Part shown: positions 1 through 7,742 of the stretch, piece by piece
Layout: every line of letters begins with the position of its first letter
Position numbering within the stretch: position 1 is the first letter of the stretch
From: Chryseobacterium potabilaquae
Lineage (GTDB): Bacteria > Bacteroidota > Bacteroidia > Flavobacteriales > Weeksellaceae
Length of the DNA stretch: 49,899 bases
Reading direction: 5' to 3'
Assembly (NCBI RefSeq): GCF_902728265.1
Contig: NZ_CACVBR010000026.1
Coordinates: 1-49,899 of the forward strand
Made by a program: the position numbers and the translations under genes
Notes under the pieces: model-generated
Databases searched by the model: none
What the model saw: the letters and a program-made list of their open reading frames with translations, nothing else
Told to the model about the DNA's origin: nothing

Positions 1-73
1 CTTTTAGTATATCAAAGTGTTCTACCAAAAATTCTGGAAGTAATAATTTAAGAAGTTCCTGATCATTTATCAT
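1..73 (-). CDS. ISAon1-type transposase N-terminal ORF (partial, runs off the left edge)
   Basis: Reading leftward from an ATG at 73, the minus strand encodes 24 residues (MINDQELLKLLLPEFLVEHF and on) before the window ends. A short first ORF opening with LLKLLLPEFLxEHFD is the pattern I know from the N-terminal region protein of ISAon1-type elements in Bacteroidota, which lies upstream of the DDE transposase. A good -7 box (TATCTTTG) sits only 5 bp upstream of the ATG, so the message would be almost leaderless. The family call rests on recognition of a short stretch. The rest of the element is outside the window. Confidence 0.6.
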   Translation of the reverse strand, partial: MINDQELLKLLLPEFLVEHFDILK

Positions 74-77
74 AAAG

Positions 78-85
78 CAAAGATA
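78..85 (-). promoter_or_regulatory. -7 promoter box of the transposase ORF
   Basis: On the minus strand the octamer TATCTTTG matches the Bacteroidota -7 consensus TAnnTTTG exactly. It is 5 bp from the ATG at 73, so transcription would start at or next to the start codon. Confidence 0.5.
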
Positions 86-91
86 ATAGTA

Positions 92-290
92 TTAAAAGTT
101 CCCCCCAACTTTTGCGCCTGAGCCTATCTTTTACTCCTCTAAGGTGCGTTCTAAAGTTTTTGATTTTCGCATTAAAACATTCTGTTGAAGCATTGGCACT
201 TCTAGTTTAGTCATTATCACAAATTTTGTAATAATTTGATTGTAGATTTTCCGAAACCTATCTATGAAGGTTTCTTTGCTCTTTATCCTA
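92..290 (-). pseudogene. Decayed C-terminus of an ISL3/ISAon1-like DDE transposase
   Basis: The minus strand encodes SANASTECFNAKIKNFR followed by THLRGVKD, the hallmark C-terminal block of this transposase group; the Glu in the ASTE-type motif would be the last residue of the DDE triad. The frame is broken: an in-frame stop lies just before this block, and the upstream part (KETFIDRFRKIYNQIITKF) is in another frame. After GVKDR the sequence no longer resembles the family and runs into the start of the next element. I read this as the old 3' end of one IS copy, truncated by or adjoining a second copy. Confidence 0.65.
94..113. repeat. Perfect palindrome AAAAGTT-C6-AACTTTT at an IS boundary
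   Basis: A 7-bp inverted repeat (AAAAGTT/AACTTTT) flanks six consecutive C. It lies exactly where the transposase relic loses family similarity and 20 bp upstream of the neighbouring transposase ORF, so it probably belongs to the terminal region of the IS that starts here. The true terminal repeat cannot be fixed because the other end is outside the window. Confidence 0.5.
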
Positions 291-405
291 GAGTTTTATC
301 TTAATTACTGTAAAATTCCTCTCTAAATAATTTTCACCCAATAAAGCAATTGATAAATCACATATAAATACATCTAAAAACCAATACCTTTATAAAAACT
401 AAAAC

Positions 406-2262
406 ATGAAAAGCAATAAAACATTACTTTTAGAAAAATCTAACACCTATTATCTGGAAAACAAGGATGGCATTTTACCTTTAGAATACCTCCCCTTTAT
501 TAATAAAATAAATATTTTTATAGGCGCAAATAATAGTGGCAAAAGTAAATTCATGAGAAGTTTAATGACCAATAAAAATTTTTGGATATTAGACGAGGAT
601 GAATTTAGAACAATTAATTCATCAATCAAGGAACACAATAGAATAAGAAGAAGCACTCAATCTCCTTCTAAACCATTAGTAAAAAACTTAGAAATAGGGA
701 AGCACTTTGATATATTAAAAAACAATCTTTGGTTTGAGAAATTCAACACCAACAATTTTGAGCTAGTCACACAAATTCAAAATCCTAAGTTTTATTATAT
801 ACCCGTTTTAAGAACAGCACATTCATTATATCTTCAAAAAAATGATTTAAATAAAGTTCGTTATGAAAAAATGGAAGACGATATTTTCTTACATACTTTA
901 AAAAAAAATTATTCTCCCGATAAAAATATTGATATTTTTACTGGAGTACATTTATATAAGGAAATTTTAAATACTAGAAACTCAAAGAGAGAAACCAGGA
1001 AAAGGTTTGAAAGCTTTGAAAAATTTATTAGTCGTAATTTTTTTGACGATAAAAATATCGATATTATTGCAGAATTTGATAAAGATGAAAGCAGAAAAGG
1101 AAACAATACAAAAGAAGTTATAAGTATTCATATTGAAGGAGAGAAACACACTAGAGATTTATACGACTCAGGAGATGGAATTCAAGCATTAATAATTCTT
1201 ATGTATAAAATCTTTATGGCAGAAAACGATTCTTATATTTTCATTGACGAACCTGAAATAAATCTTCATCCAGGAATGCAAAGATTATTCTTAGAACAAA
1301 TAATAACTAATCCCGATTTAAGTGAAAAAAACTTAACCTATTTCCTTTCTACTCACTCCAATCATTTTCTTGATTTAACTCTTGAAAAAGATAATATTTC
1401 AATTTATTCTTTTTATTCTAAAACAGAAAAAGAAGATAAAAAGCTGATAATTAAGAATACCAATGCTGGAGATAATGATCTTCTAAAAAATATTGGAGTT
1501 CAAAATTCATCTGTTTTCATGGCTAATTGTAGTATTTGGGTAGAAGGCATTTCGGATAGAATATACATTAGAGCATTTCTAAAATCGTATTGCACGTTTA
1601 CAGAAAAAAAATATCCTAAGGAAGATATTGACTTTGCATTTTTTGAATATGCAGGAACTAATTTAGACCATTATTTATTTGACGATATGAAGGAAGATGA
1701 ACAAGAAAAAATAATAAGTGACATTAAAGCACTTTCTCTCTCCAATAGAATTTTTTTATTGGCTGATAGTGATAATGCCAAAGCGAATTCAAAAAAAGGC
1801 ACAAGACTCGCAAAACTTGAAGCTGAAAAAGCCTCTAATTTCATTCCTAAAATAATTAAAACCCACCGAGAAATAGAAAATTTACTTCCCAATGAAGTAT
1901 GGGAAGAGGTTCTCATTGATCTATGTAATAAAAGTTTGACATCAGTACCTGAACAATGTAAAAATATTAAAGATAAGATTAAAGAAACTCTAAAAACAAC
2001 CAATAGCAATGATTATTCTAAAAAATATATTGGAGAATTTTTGAATCAAATTCGAAATAAAGTCGGGAAATTTGATGGAAAATTTGCAATTAATGAATCT
2101 GAATATGAAAGCAAGACTAAAAGTACTTTTGGAACCCTCAAGAACAAGAGAAGATTAAGCGAAACAATTGCTAATAAAGAATTTTCATGGGAGACATTAA
2201 AAAAAAGTAAAACCATTGACAAATTAATTACCGAGATTTACGATTTTATAACAAATCAATAA
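406..2262 (+). CDS. OLD-like ATPase with C-terminal TOPRIM nuclease domain
   Basis: 618 aa. The N-terminal half is an ABC/SMC-type ATPase: Walker A GANNSGKS at residues 40-47, Walker B with FIDEPEINLHP around 278-288 and an H-loop-like STHSNHF near 320. The C-terminal half looks like a TOPRIM domain: VEGISD with E380, then LADSD with D454 and D456, the acidic residues that bind metal in OLD-family nucleases, followed by HREIENLLP. OLD proteins and the GajA and PARIS relatives act in phage defence. No UvrD-type GajB partner is adjacent, so this is a standalone gene, either class-1 OLD-like or a fused AAA/DUF4435-type protein. It is more AT-rich than the housekeeping genes and sits next to transposase remains, which suggests horizontal acquisition. 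Domain call sure, biological role inferred. Confidence 0.8.
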   Translation: MKSNKTLLLEKSNTYYLENKDGILPLEYLPFINKINIFIGANNSGKSKFMRSLMTNKNFWILDEDEFRTINSSIKEHNRIRRSTQSPSKPLVKNLEIGKHFDILKNNLWFEKFNTNNFELVTQIQNPKFYYIPVLRTAHSLYLQKNDLNKVRYEKMEDDIFLHTLKKNYSPDKNIDIFTGVHLYKEILNTRNSKRETRKRFESFEKFISRNFFDDKNIDIIAEFDKDESRKGNNTKEVISIHIEGEKHTRDLYDSGDGIQALIILMYKIFMAENDSYIFIDEPEINLHPGMQRLFLEQIITNPDLSEKNLTYFLSTHSNHFLDLTLEKDNISIYSFYSKTEKEDKKLIIKNTNAGDNDLLKNIGVQNSSVFMANCSIWVEGISDRIYIRAFLKSYCTFTEKKYPKEDIDFAFFEYAGTNLDHYLFDDMKEDEQEKIISDIKALSLSNRIFLLADSDNAKANSKKGTRLAKLEAEKASNFIPKIIKTHREIENLLPNEVWEEVLIDLCNKSLTSVPEQCKNIKDKIKETLKTTNSNDYSKKYIGEFLNQIRNKVGKFDGKFAINESEYESKTKSTFGTLKNKRRLSETIANKEFSWETLKKSKTIDKLITEIYDFITNQ

Positions 2263-2600
2263 TTGACAAATTGGTACACCTTATCCAAAATAAAATTTTA
2301 CAGCAGTAAATTACATTATTTCATAAAAAAACATTTAAAATTCAAAATTAATGAGTCAATATAAAAATGACAACAATAAAAACACTTTAAGGGATATCTT
2401 TTTCCTACATCACCTATTTTTAAAACAATTCGCAATACAATCTTATCATTTTTTTTAGATTTTAAATACAAAATATAAAACATATATAGATAAAAACATC
2501 ACGTAAGTCATCATTTAAAGATATTTTATATTTTATTTTTAAAAAAAACTATTGAAATTGAACAGGTTGAGATTATTTTATTACTTTAGATAAAAAAATT
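2263..2600. other. AT-rich intergenic gap without a gene
   Basis: 338 bp with no credible ORF. The end contains a weak promoter-like stretch (TACTTTAG) about 20 bp before the CHRD lipoprotein start. I see no hairpin terminator after the upstream ATPase gene and no repeat. Confidence 0.6.
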
Positions 2601-3416
2601 ATGATGAGAAAATTTTTAAAAGCGTTCGCATTTATGGCAGTACTTGCCATTGTAATTATCAGCTGTAAAGATGGAGATAGTCCTAGGCTCGTAAGTGAAT
2701 TTGATGTTCCCCTCAACACTGCTAATTCCATTCCTGCAGTAACGGGACGTAGCGAAACCGGAACGGCATCTTTCCAATTGTATGACAATAATTTATTGGC
2801 ATTTCAAATAAAGATCAACAACCTTCTTTCTTCAGATAAGTTGACCATAGCACATATCCATACAGGAGATGTAGCTTCCACAGGAGATGTTTTGGTAGAC
2901 TTAGTAGATAACAGTAAGATTACTTTTTCAGGAGGCATGGCCTCAGGTCAAATACAACTTACTGATGCACAAATGTCCAGATTAACGCAAGGACAAAACT
3001 TATATGTAAATGTTCATTCCACTACGTATCCACAAGGACTTGTAAGAGGACAAATTAATCAAATGGTTAGTGATGCCTACAATATCGCACTATCTCCAAG
3101 TAATGAAATCCCTCCTGTTACTGGAAGAAGCGAAACTGGGATGGCATTTATCAGAATTGTAGATGGTGTTATGTATTATAGATTGGTTGTAAATAATTTA
3201 TCTTCAACAGATGCAATTACTATGGGACACATTCATGAAGGAAGCTCTACACAGAATGGTCCTGTTTATATCAATTTCGATATAACAAATTTAGGAACTA
3301 CAAAAACTCTATCTTTAACTCAGGCACAACTTACAAAAGTAAGAACAGCAGCAGTATATGTTAATCTTCACTCTACTCAAATACCAAGTGGTTTAATGAG
3401 AGGACAAATCCGATAG
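2601..3416 (+). CDS. Lipoprotein with two CHRD domains
   Basis: 271 aa. The N-terminus has a hydrophobic segment ending in the lipobox IISC, so Cys22 is probably lipidated and the protein anchored outside the inner membrane. Two tandem CHRD repeats follow, about residues 32-150 and 157-271. Each carries the NEIP/NSIPAVTGRSETG opening, a GHIHEG or AHIHTG metal-binding-like motif, and the closing VNLHST..PSGLMRGQI block. CHRD domains occur in chordin and in many bacterial secreted proteins; their bacterial function is not established. ATG at 2601 or 2604 are equivalent starts. The gene is a single transcription unit closed by a strong hairpin. Confidence 0.88.
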   Translation: MMRKFLKAFAFMAVLAIVIISCKDGDSPRLVSEFDVPLNTANSIPAVTGRSETGTASFQLYDNNLLAFQIKINNLLSSDKLTIAHIHTGDVASTGDVLVDLVDNSKITFSGGMASGQIQLTDAQMSRLTQGQNLYVNVHSTTYPQGLVRGQINQMVSDAYNIALSPSNEIPPVTGRSETGMAFIRIVDGVMYYRLVVNNLSSTDAITMGHIHEGSSTQNGPVYINFDITNLGTTKTLSLTQAQLTKVRTAAVYVNLHSTQIPSGLMRGQIR

Positions 3417-3460
3417 AGAATAAAGTAAATAAAAGTATTTTATCAATCTTTTGATAAAAT

Positions 3461-3494
3461 AAAATAGTGGAGGTTTTTAGCCTCCACTATTTTT
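3461..3494. terminator. Bidirectional hairpin terminator
   Basis: A 12-bp stem (AAATAGTGGAGG/CCTCCACTATTT) with loop TTTTTAG and a T-rich 3' side. It lies between the CHRD gene and the convergent gene ending at 3551 and can serve both. Confidence 0.85.
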
Positions 3495-3550
3495 ATGTAT
3501 ATAAAAATTGAATCCCTACCAAACCTAACAAAAAAAGAGTAAAGCAGGTA

Positions 3551-4177
3551 TTAAAATATATTATTCTCTGGTCTATTTTGTGAATTAGCAATTGTTATTA
3601 CCATACCTTTTCTCACCTCTTTATACGAAGAATAAGAAGAATGACAAACATTTGCTGTTAAATTATAAGAATCTTTATTCACCACTATAAAGTTTTCTCC
3701 ATGCGTAGGAACAGCCATACTATAATTTTCTTTTCCATGAATTCTTAATATAAGATTACAATCCGACTGATTTTTAAATAAGAGAATTGCCTCATTACTA
3801 TCAATATCCTCATTAAACATTGTATTGAGTAGCTTAACCGTTTTTCCACTATGTTCCTGAGGAGTCAACATTATCAACCGATTAAACTCTTGGCTTTCAT
3901 CAATTACAGGTTTCTGAGTAATAACAATATTGTTCATCGTTGATTCCTTTGGTTTTGGAATATTCTTTCCTTCCGTCCAAGCTTTATTTTTCAAAGCAAC
4001 CAGTCTAGGTTTCAAAACCATTCTTTTAGGATCATCTGGATGGGCGATTTTCAAATAATTTTCAATTTCTTGAATATTGTTACTTTTCAGAATATTATTT
4101 GAGTTTCCTTGGGCACATATCATCTTAGGAAGAGCCAAGATTAGCAACAATAGCGACATCAAAAGTTTGTTTCTCAT
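3551..4177 (-). CDS. Secreted DUF6759-like protein
   Basis: 208 aa. A signal peptide is clear (MRNKLLMSLLLLILALPKMICAQ, cleavage after the Ala-Gln region near residue 23). A helical block EIENYLKIAHPDDPKRMVLK and RLVALKNKAW (residues 35-75) follows; this block recurs in Chryseobacterium proteins annotated as DUF6759. The rest is predicted beta-rich (residues 110-200). There are no catalytic motifs that I can name, and the family assignment is from memory. The gene stands alone and converges on the CHRD lipoprotein. Confidence 0.7.
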   Translation of the reverse strand: MRNKLLMSLLLLILALPKMICAQGNSNNILKSNNIQEIENYLKIAHPDDPKRMVLKPRLVALKNKAWTEGKNIPKPKESTMNNIVITQKPVIDESQEFNRLIMLTPQEHSGKTVKLLNTMFNEDIDSNEAILLFKNQSDCNLILRIHGKENYSMAVPTHGENFIVVNKDSYNLTANVCHSSYSSYKEVRKGMVITIANSQNRPENNIF

Positions 4178-4482
4178 GGTATTCGTTTAAATCATAATAA
4201 GCAATAAATATTAAAAAACATATAATAAAAAATAAAATAGTTTAAATAATTTTTATAATTATAGATATTTTCAATATTTTATTCAGCGAGCCTACCTCAT
4301 TCAAAAGACATGCCAAAAAATAAAATCACATTATATTTTAAACAAATAAAGAATATATTAACAATTAAAATACTTATTAAATTAAAAATTAATGAAAATT
4401 ATACTCAACTATCCACACTACATACTATATCATAATTTGTTAATATATTATTAAAATACTGCTATTATATATAAAAATAACT
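4178..4482. other. Divergent intergenic region, very AT-rich
   Basis: About 305 bp between the divergent DUF6759-like and thioredoxin genes. No ORF, repeat or hairpin of note was seen apart from the promoter box at its right end. Confidence 0.5.
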
Positions 4483-4490
4483 ATCTTCGT
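4483..4490 (+). promoter_or_regulatory. -7 promoter box that decides the thioredoxin gene start
   Basis: TATCTTCG differs by one base from TAnnTTTG. It overlaps the upstream in-frame GTG at 4489, so that GTG cannot lie in the transcript. The ATG codons at 4504 and 4510 remain as starts. Confidence 0.5.
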
Positions 4491-4503
4491 GAAACAGAAT
4501 ACA

Positions 4504-5685
4504 ATGCAAATGAAAAAACTCATCTCGGGACTGTTTATTTTTTTTACGATTATTACATTTTCACAAGAAGCCATCCAATTTCAGGAGACTTCATTTAAAG
4601 ATTTAATTGCTAAAGCAAAAAAAGAAAATAAAATTGTTTTTATAGATGCCTATGCCTCTTGGTGTGGTCCATGTAAGTTAATGGAAAAAAACATATTTAC
4701 CCAAAAATCTGTCGGGGATTATTATAATGCAAACTTTGTAAATGCCAGGTTTGATATGGAAAAAGGAGAAGGAAGAGAGATTGCCGCAAAATATGGCGTT
4801 CGCTCCTACCCTAGCTATCTTTTTTTAAATGGAGATGGAGAACTTATTTCTCAAAACTTCGGATATATGGAAGAAGAGATGTTTTTATCTATGGCTAAAG
4901 AAGTCAATTCTCCCAACAATAAAAAAGGTTCTTTAAAAGAGCGCTTTGCACAAGGAGAAGCTTCTCCCGATTTTCTGATCAACATTATGAAATTAAACTC
5001 AAATTCTGATTTTGACTTTGCCAAAAAAGCATCTGAAAGGTATTTTGCAAATAAGAAAAAAACCGATGAATTATCAAAAGATGATATTGGATTTTTATTA
5101 TTTTTCTTAAAATCACCTGAAGATCAAAACTATAAAGTTTTTCTGGATAGAAAAAATGAGATCATCAAATATCTTCCGGCAGAAACATATACAGAGTTTG
5201 ATAATCAAATGAAATTGACAAAAGTTATTGAACAATCCATTGATGATAAAAATAATAAAATCAACGATGAATATTTCATTAAAACAGCTGAGCCTTTGAT
5301 TGGAAAAGAAAATGCTATTACAAGGCTAAATCAAATAAAATTGGACTACTATGAACAACATTCCAATTTTGACGAATATGAAAAAACAGCATTAGAATAT
5401 TATAAAAACACCGAATCAACAGATCCTACGGAATTACTAAAAGCAGCTTGGATATTTTCAGATCATGTAAAAAATCAACCCTCTTTGAAAAAAGCTATTG
5501 AATGGGCTGAAAAATCAGTCATGAGAGGAGAAACTCCTGAAAATACATATATCTTAGCTAATCTTTTCTTTTTAACCGGAAATAAAGAAATGGCAAAAAC
5601 GTATGCTGAAATGGCAAAAGATTTAGCAATACGCAGTAATAAAGATGCCAGCCTTTCTGAAAAACTATTAACCCAAATAAAATAA
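4504..5685 (+). CDS. Secreted thioredoxin-family protein with TPR-like C-terminus
   Basis: 393 aa from the ATG at 4504 (an ATG at 4510 is equally possible). A signal peptide (KKLISGLFIFFTIITFSQ) exports it to the periplasm. The thioredoxin fold follows at about residues 20-130, with the redox motif WCGPC (Cys54, Cys57) and the cis-proline segment GVRSYPSYLF. It resembles the DsbD-gamma/thioredoxin_7 group. Residues 150-390 are helical and TPR-like (for example ALEYYKNTESTDPTELLKAA). It is the first gene of a tight three-gene operon with a DUF3575-like protein (2-bp gap) and a small membrane protein (1-bp gap). It is probably a thiol-disulfide reductase acting in the envelope; the substrate is unknown. 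Confidence 0.85.
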   Translation: MQMKKLISGLFIFFTIITFSQEAIQFQETSFKDLIAKAKKENKIVFIDAYASWCGPCKLMEKNIFTQKSVGDYYNANFVNARFDMEKGEGREIAAKYGVRSYPSYLFLNGDGELISQNFGYMEEEMFLSMAKEVNSPNNKKGSLKERFAQGEASPDFLINIMKLNSNSDFDFAKKASERYFANKKKTDELSKDDIGFLLFFLKSPEDQNYKVFLDRKNEIIKYLPAETYTEFDNQMKLTKVIEQSIDDKNNKINDEYFIKTAEPLIGKENAITRLNQIKLDYYEQHSNFDEYEKTALEYYKNTESTDPTELLKAAWIFSDHVKNQPSLKKAIEWAEKSVMRGETPENTYILANLFFLTGNKEMAKTYAEMAKDLAIRSNKDASLSEKLLTQIK

Positions 5686-5687
5686 TT

Positions 5688-6323
5688 TTGAAATCTAAAT
5701 TTAGATCAGTTTTTTTTATTTTAATAAGCCTTTCCACTAACTTACAAGCACAACAAGAGGAAAAACAAAGTGAAAAGCTATACGTAAAAGCTAATGCCCT
5801 ATTTTTACCCATTGGAGTAATAAATACCGGAATAGAATATAAAATTGCTCCCAAATACACGCTTCAAGCAGATGCTCTCATATCTCCCTGGAAATCTTTT
5901 GCAGGACACGAAGCCCAAATATATATGGGAACCCTAGAAGGTAGATATTATTTCAAAGAAGCATTCAAAGGTTGGTATGTAGGAGGAAACTTATCCTTTG
6001 GACTATACACGATACAAAAACCAAACTATTGGAATGATAATACATATGTAGATGTCCAAATAGGAACTCCAAGCCAATACATTAACTCTCAATTATATCA
6101 AAAAGGGTATTCCTTTCTATTCGGTGTTACTGGAGGATATCAATTCCGCCTAGCAGAACGTTGGAATATGGACGTCTTTCTCGGTATAGGAAACTCTCAA
6201 GATTTTTATAAAGGATATGTAAGGGGCACAGGCGTAAGGTACGATAGTGCAGAGGGATATAATCGTAGTTCAGAATGGCTACCCTATAGAGGTGGTATTA
6301 TGATAGCATATAAACTAAAATAG
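5688..6323 (+). CDS. DUF3575-like outer-membrane beta-barrel protein (TTG start)
   Basis: 211 aa. The first available start is TTG at 5688, 2 bp after the upstream stop, which suits translational coupling; there is no in-frame ATG that would keep the signal peptide (KFRSVFFILISLSTNLQAQQ). The mature part alternates short beta strands with aromatic residues (LYVKANALFLPIGVINTGIE, YYFKEAFKGWYVGG, FGVTGGYQFRLAERWNMDV) and ends in a basic-hydrophobic strand (GGIMIAYKLK), as in DUF3575 outer-membrane proteins of Bacteroidota. Function unknown. Confidence 0.75.
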   Translation: MKSKFRSVFFILISLSTNLQAQQEEKQSEKLYVKANALFLPIGVINTGIEYKIAPKYTLQADALISPWKSFAGHEAQIYMGTLEGRYYFKEAFKGWYVGGNLSFGLYTIQKPNYWNDNTYVDVQIGTPSQYINSQLYQKGYSFLFGVTGGYQFRLAERWNMDVFLGIGNSQDFYKGYVRGTGVRYDSAEGYNRSSEWLPYRGGIMIAYKLK

Positions 6324-6324
6324 C

Positions 6325-6531
6325 ATGAAATTATTTGGGCAAAGACATATTATTATTAGTAGTATTACTTTTGTGATTCTGTTTTTAATGAACTATGTTG
6401 GTAATAATCTTCCGGATAAACTAGAAAGAGCATTAATGACAGCTTTTGCTGGGGTAATAGGTTTATCCATTGGTATTTTCATTTTAAATAAGGGTAAAAA
6501 TGATAATACGCCACCGCAAAATTTTGATTAA
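6325..6531 (+). CDS. Small two-helix membrane protein
   Basis: 68 aa, start ATG one base after the preceding stop, so it is the third gene of the thioredoxin operon. Two hydrophobic segments (about residues 9-25 and 38-55) with a short polar loop NNLPDKLERA between them, and a polar tail ending PPQNFD. I do not recognise the family. Operon position supports that it is real and expressed with its neighbours. Confidence 0.65.
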   Translation: MKLFGQRHIIISSITFVILFLMNYVGNNLPDKLERALMTAFAGVIGLSIGIFILNKGKNDNTPPQNFD

Positions 6532-6541
6532 AGCCGTTAAA

Positions 6542-7738
6542 TCAATCTTTATACATCACATATTTTGTTCTGATTTTTTCAAACTTTTGTAGATCAGGCT
6601 TCCATGATGACTTAATTTCCTCCATTGATTTTCCTGAGATTATTTGCTTTCTTAATTCATCTGTTCCGGCTAAAGTATCAAACCATAGATTCTTTAGAAA
6701 AAAATCAAGGTTTGGGTTTTTATAGGCTTTATAAGCTTTTATCACCCATTCTAAATTCAAGCCTTTCAAATTAGTAGGATATTGGGAAAGATCTTCTCCA
6801 TAGCATATTTTACCATTTAAAAATGGATCTTTTGCACCAAAAGTTGGCTTTGGAGTAAATTGATACGGTAAACTTTTTGTCCATGGTGACCCATATATCT
6901 GAAACGGTAAAGAAGTTCCCCTACCCACAGAAACCTGTGTACCTTCAAAAAAGCATAAACTTGGATATAAATTAATTGCTTTATCATTCGGTAGATTAGG
7001 AGAAGGCTTATCTAGAATTGCATACCGTTGCTTTTTATGATAATTTTTCATAGGAATCAGGGTATATTTAACCTGAATATTATTTTTCAGCCACCTTTCA
7101 CCATTCACCATTTTTCCATACTCTCCGATGGTAAGTCCATAAATGACAGGAACTTCATGAAGCCCAACAAAACTAGACCATTTTTTCTTTAATACAGGTC
7201 CATCTGTATAGCCGTCATGAGGATTAGATCTATCTAAAACCATTATTTCCACATGGTTTTCCGCTCCGGCCTCCATTACATAACTTAATGTTGAAATATA
7301 GGTATAAAATCGCGTTCCTACATCCTGAATATCAAACACTATTATATCAATACCTTTTAACTGTGCAGCCGTAGGTTTTTTATTATTTCCATACAGAGAA
7401 ACAATAGGAATTCCGGTTTTTACATCTATCCCATTTTTCACTTTCTCACCCGCATCAGCGTCCCCTCTAAAACCGTGCTCAGGAGCAAAAATGGTTTGTA
7501 TTTTTATATTATTTTTAACCAAAAAATCTACTAAATAGGTTCTATCATTCATTAATCCCGTCTGATTGGTTACAACTCCGATAACTTTATCTTTCAATAA
7601 AGGCAAATAGAGCTCCGGTTGGTCTGCCCCCGTTTTAAACTCACCTTTATCTTGACTCTGAGAATAATAATGATTGAATACTCCTAAAAAAATTAGGCAA
7701 ATAAAAAGTAAATTTTTAATTTTGAAGTCTAAATTCAT
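6542..7738 (-). CDS. Exo-beta-N-acetylmuramidase NamZ-like (DUF1343)
   Basis: 398 aa when started at the ATG at 7738, which puts a signal peptide first (LLFICLIFLGVFNHYYSQSQ). The longer open frame up to 7894 runs into the divergent gene and is not a credible N-terminus. Family blocks: GVVTNQTGLM, FAPEHGFRGDADAG, SLYGNNKKPT, VFDIQDVGTRFYTYI, LDRSNPHDG, CFFEGTQVSVGRGT. DUF1343 members include NamZ, which removes terminal MurNAc from muropeptide sugars in Bacteroidota cell-wall recycling. It is probably periplasmic or lipoprotein-like. Its start codon is 4 bp from that of the divergent permease gene. Confidence 0.88.
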   Translation of the reverse strand: MNLDFKIKNLLFICLIFLGVFNHYYSQSQDKGEFKTGADQPELYLPLLKDKVIGVVTNQTGLMNDRTYLVDFLVKNNIKIQTIFAPEHGFRGDADAGEKVKNGIDVKTGIPIVSLYGNNKKPTAAQLKGIDIIVFDIQDVGTRFYTYISTLSYVMEAGAENHVEIMVLDRSNPHDGYTDGPVLKKKWSSFVGLHEVPVIYGLTIGEYGKMVNGERWLKNNIQVKYTLIPMKNYHKKQRYAILDKPSPNLPNDKAINLYPSLCFFEGTQVSVGRGTSLPFQIYGSPWTKSLPYQFTPKPTFGAKDPFLNGKICYGEDLSQYPTNLKGLNLEWVIKAYKAYKNPNLDFFLKNLWFDTLAGTDELRKQIISGKSMEEIKSSWKPDLQKFEKIRTKYVMYKD

Positions 7739-7742
7739 AAGC

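Noticed and set aside
406..2262. Assignment as Gabija GajA
   Set aside because: No UvrD-like GajB helicase gene follows; the next gene is a CHRD lipoprotein.
7674..7742. N-terminal extension of the permease frame
   Set aside because: It begins at a TTG inside the NamZ signal-peptide region; the permease family pattern begins at 7743.
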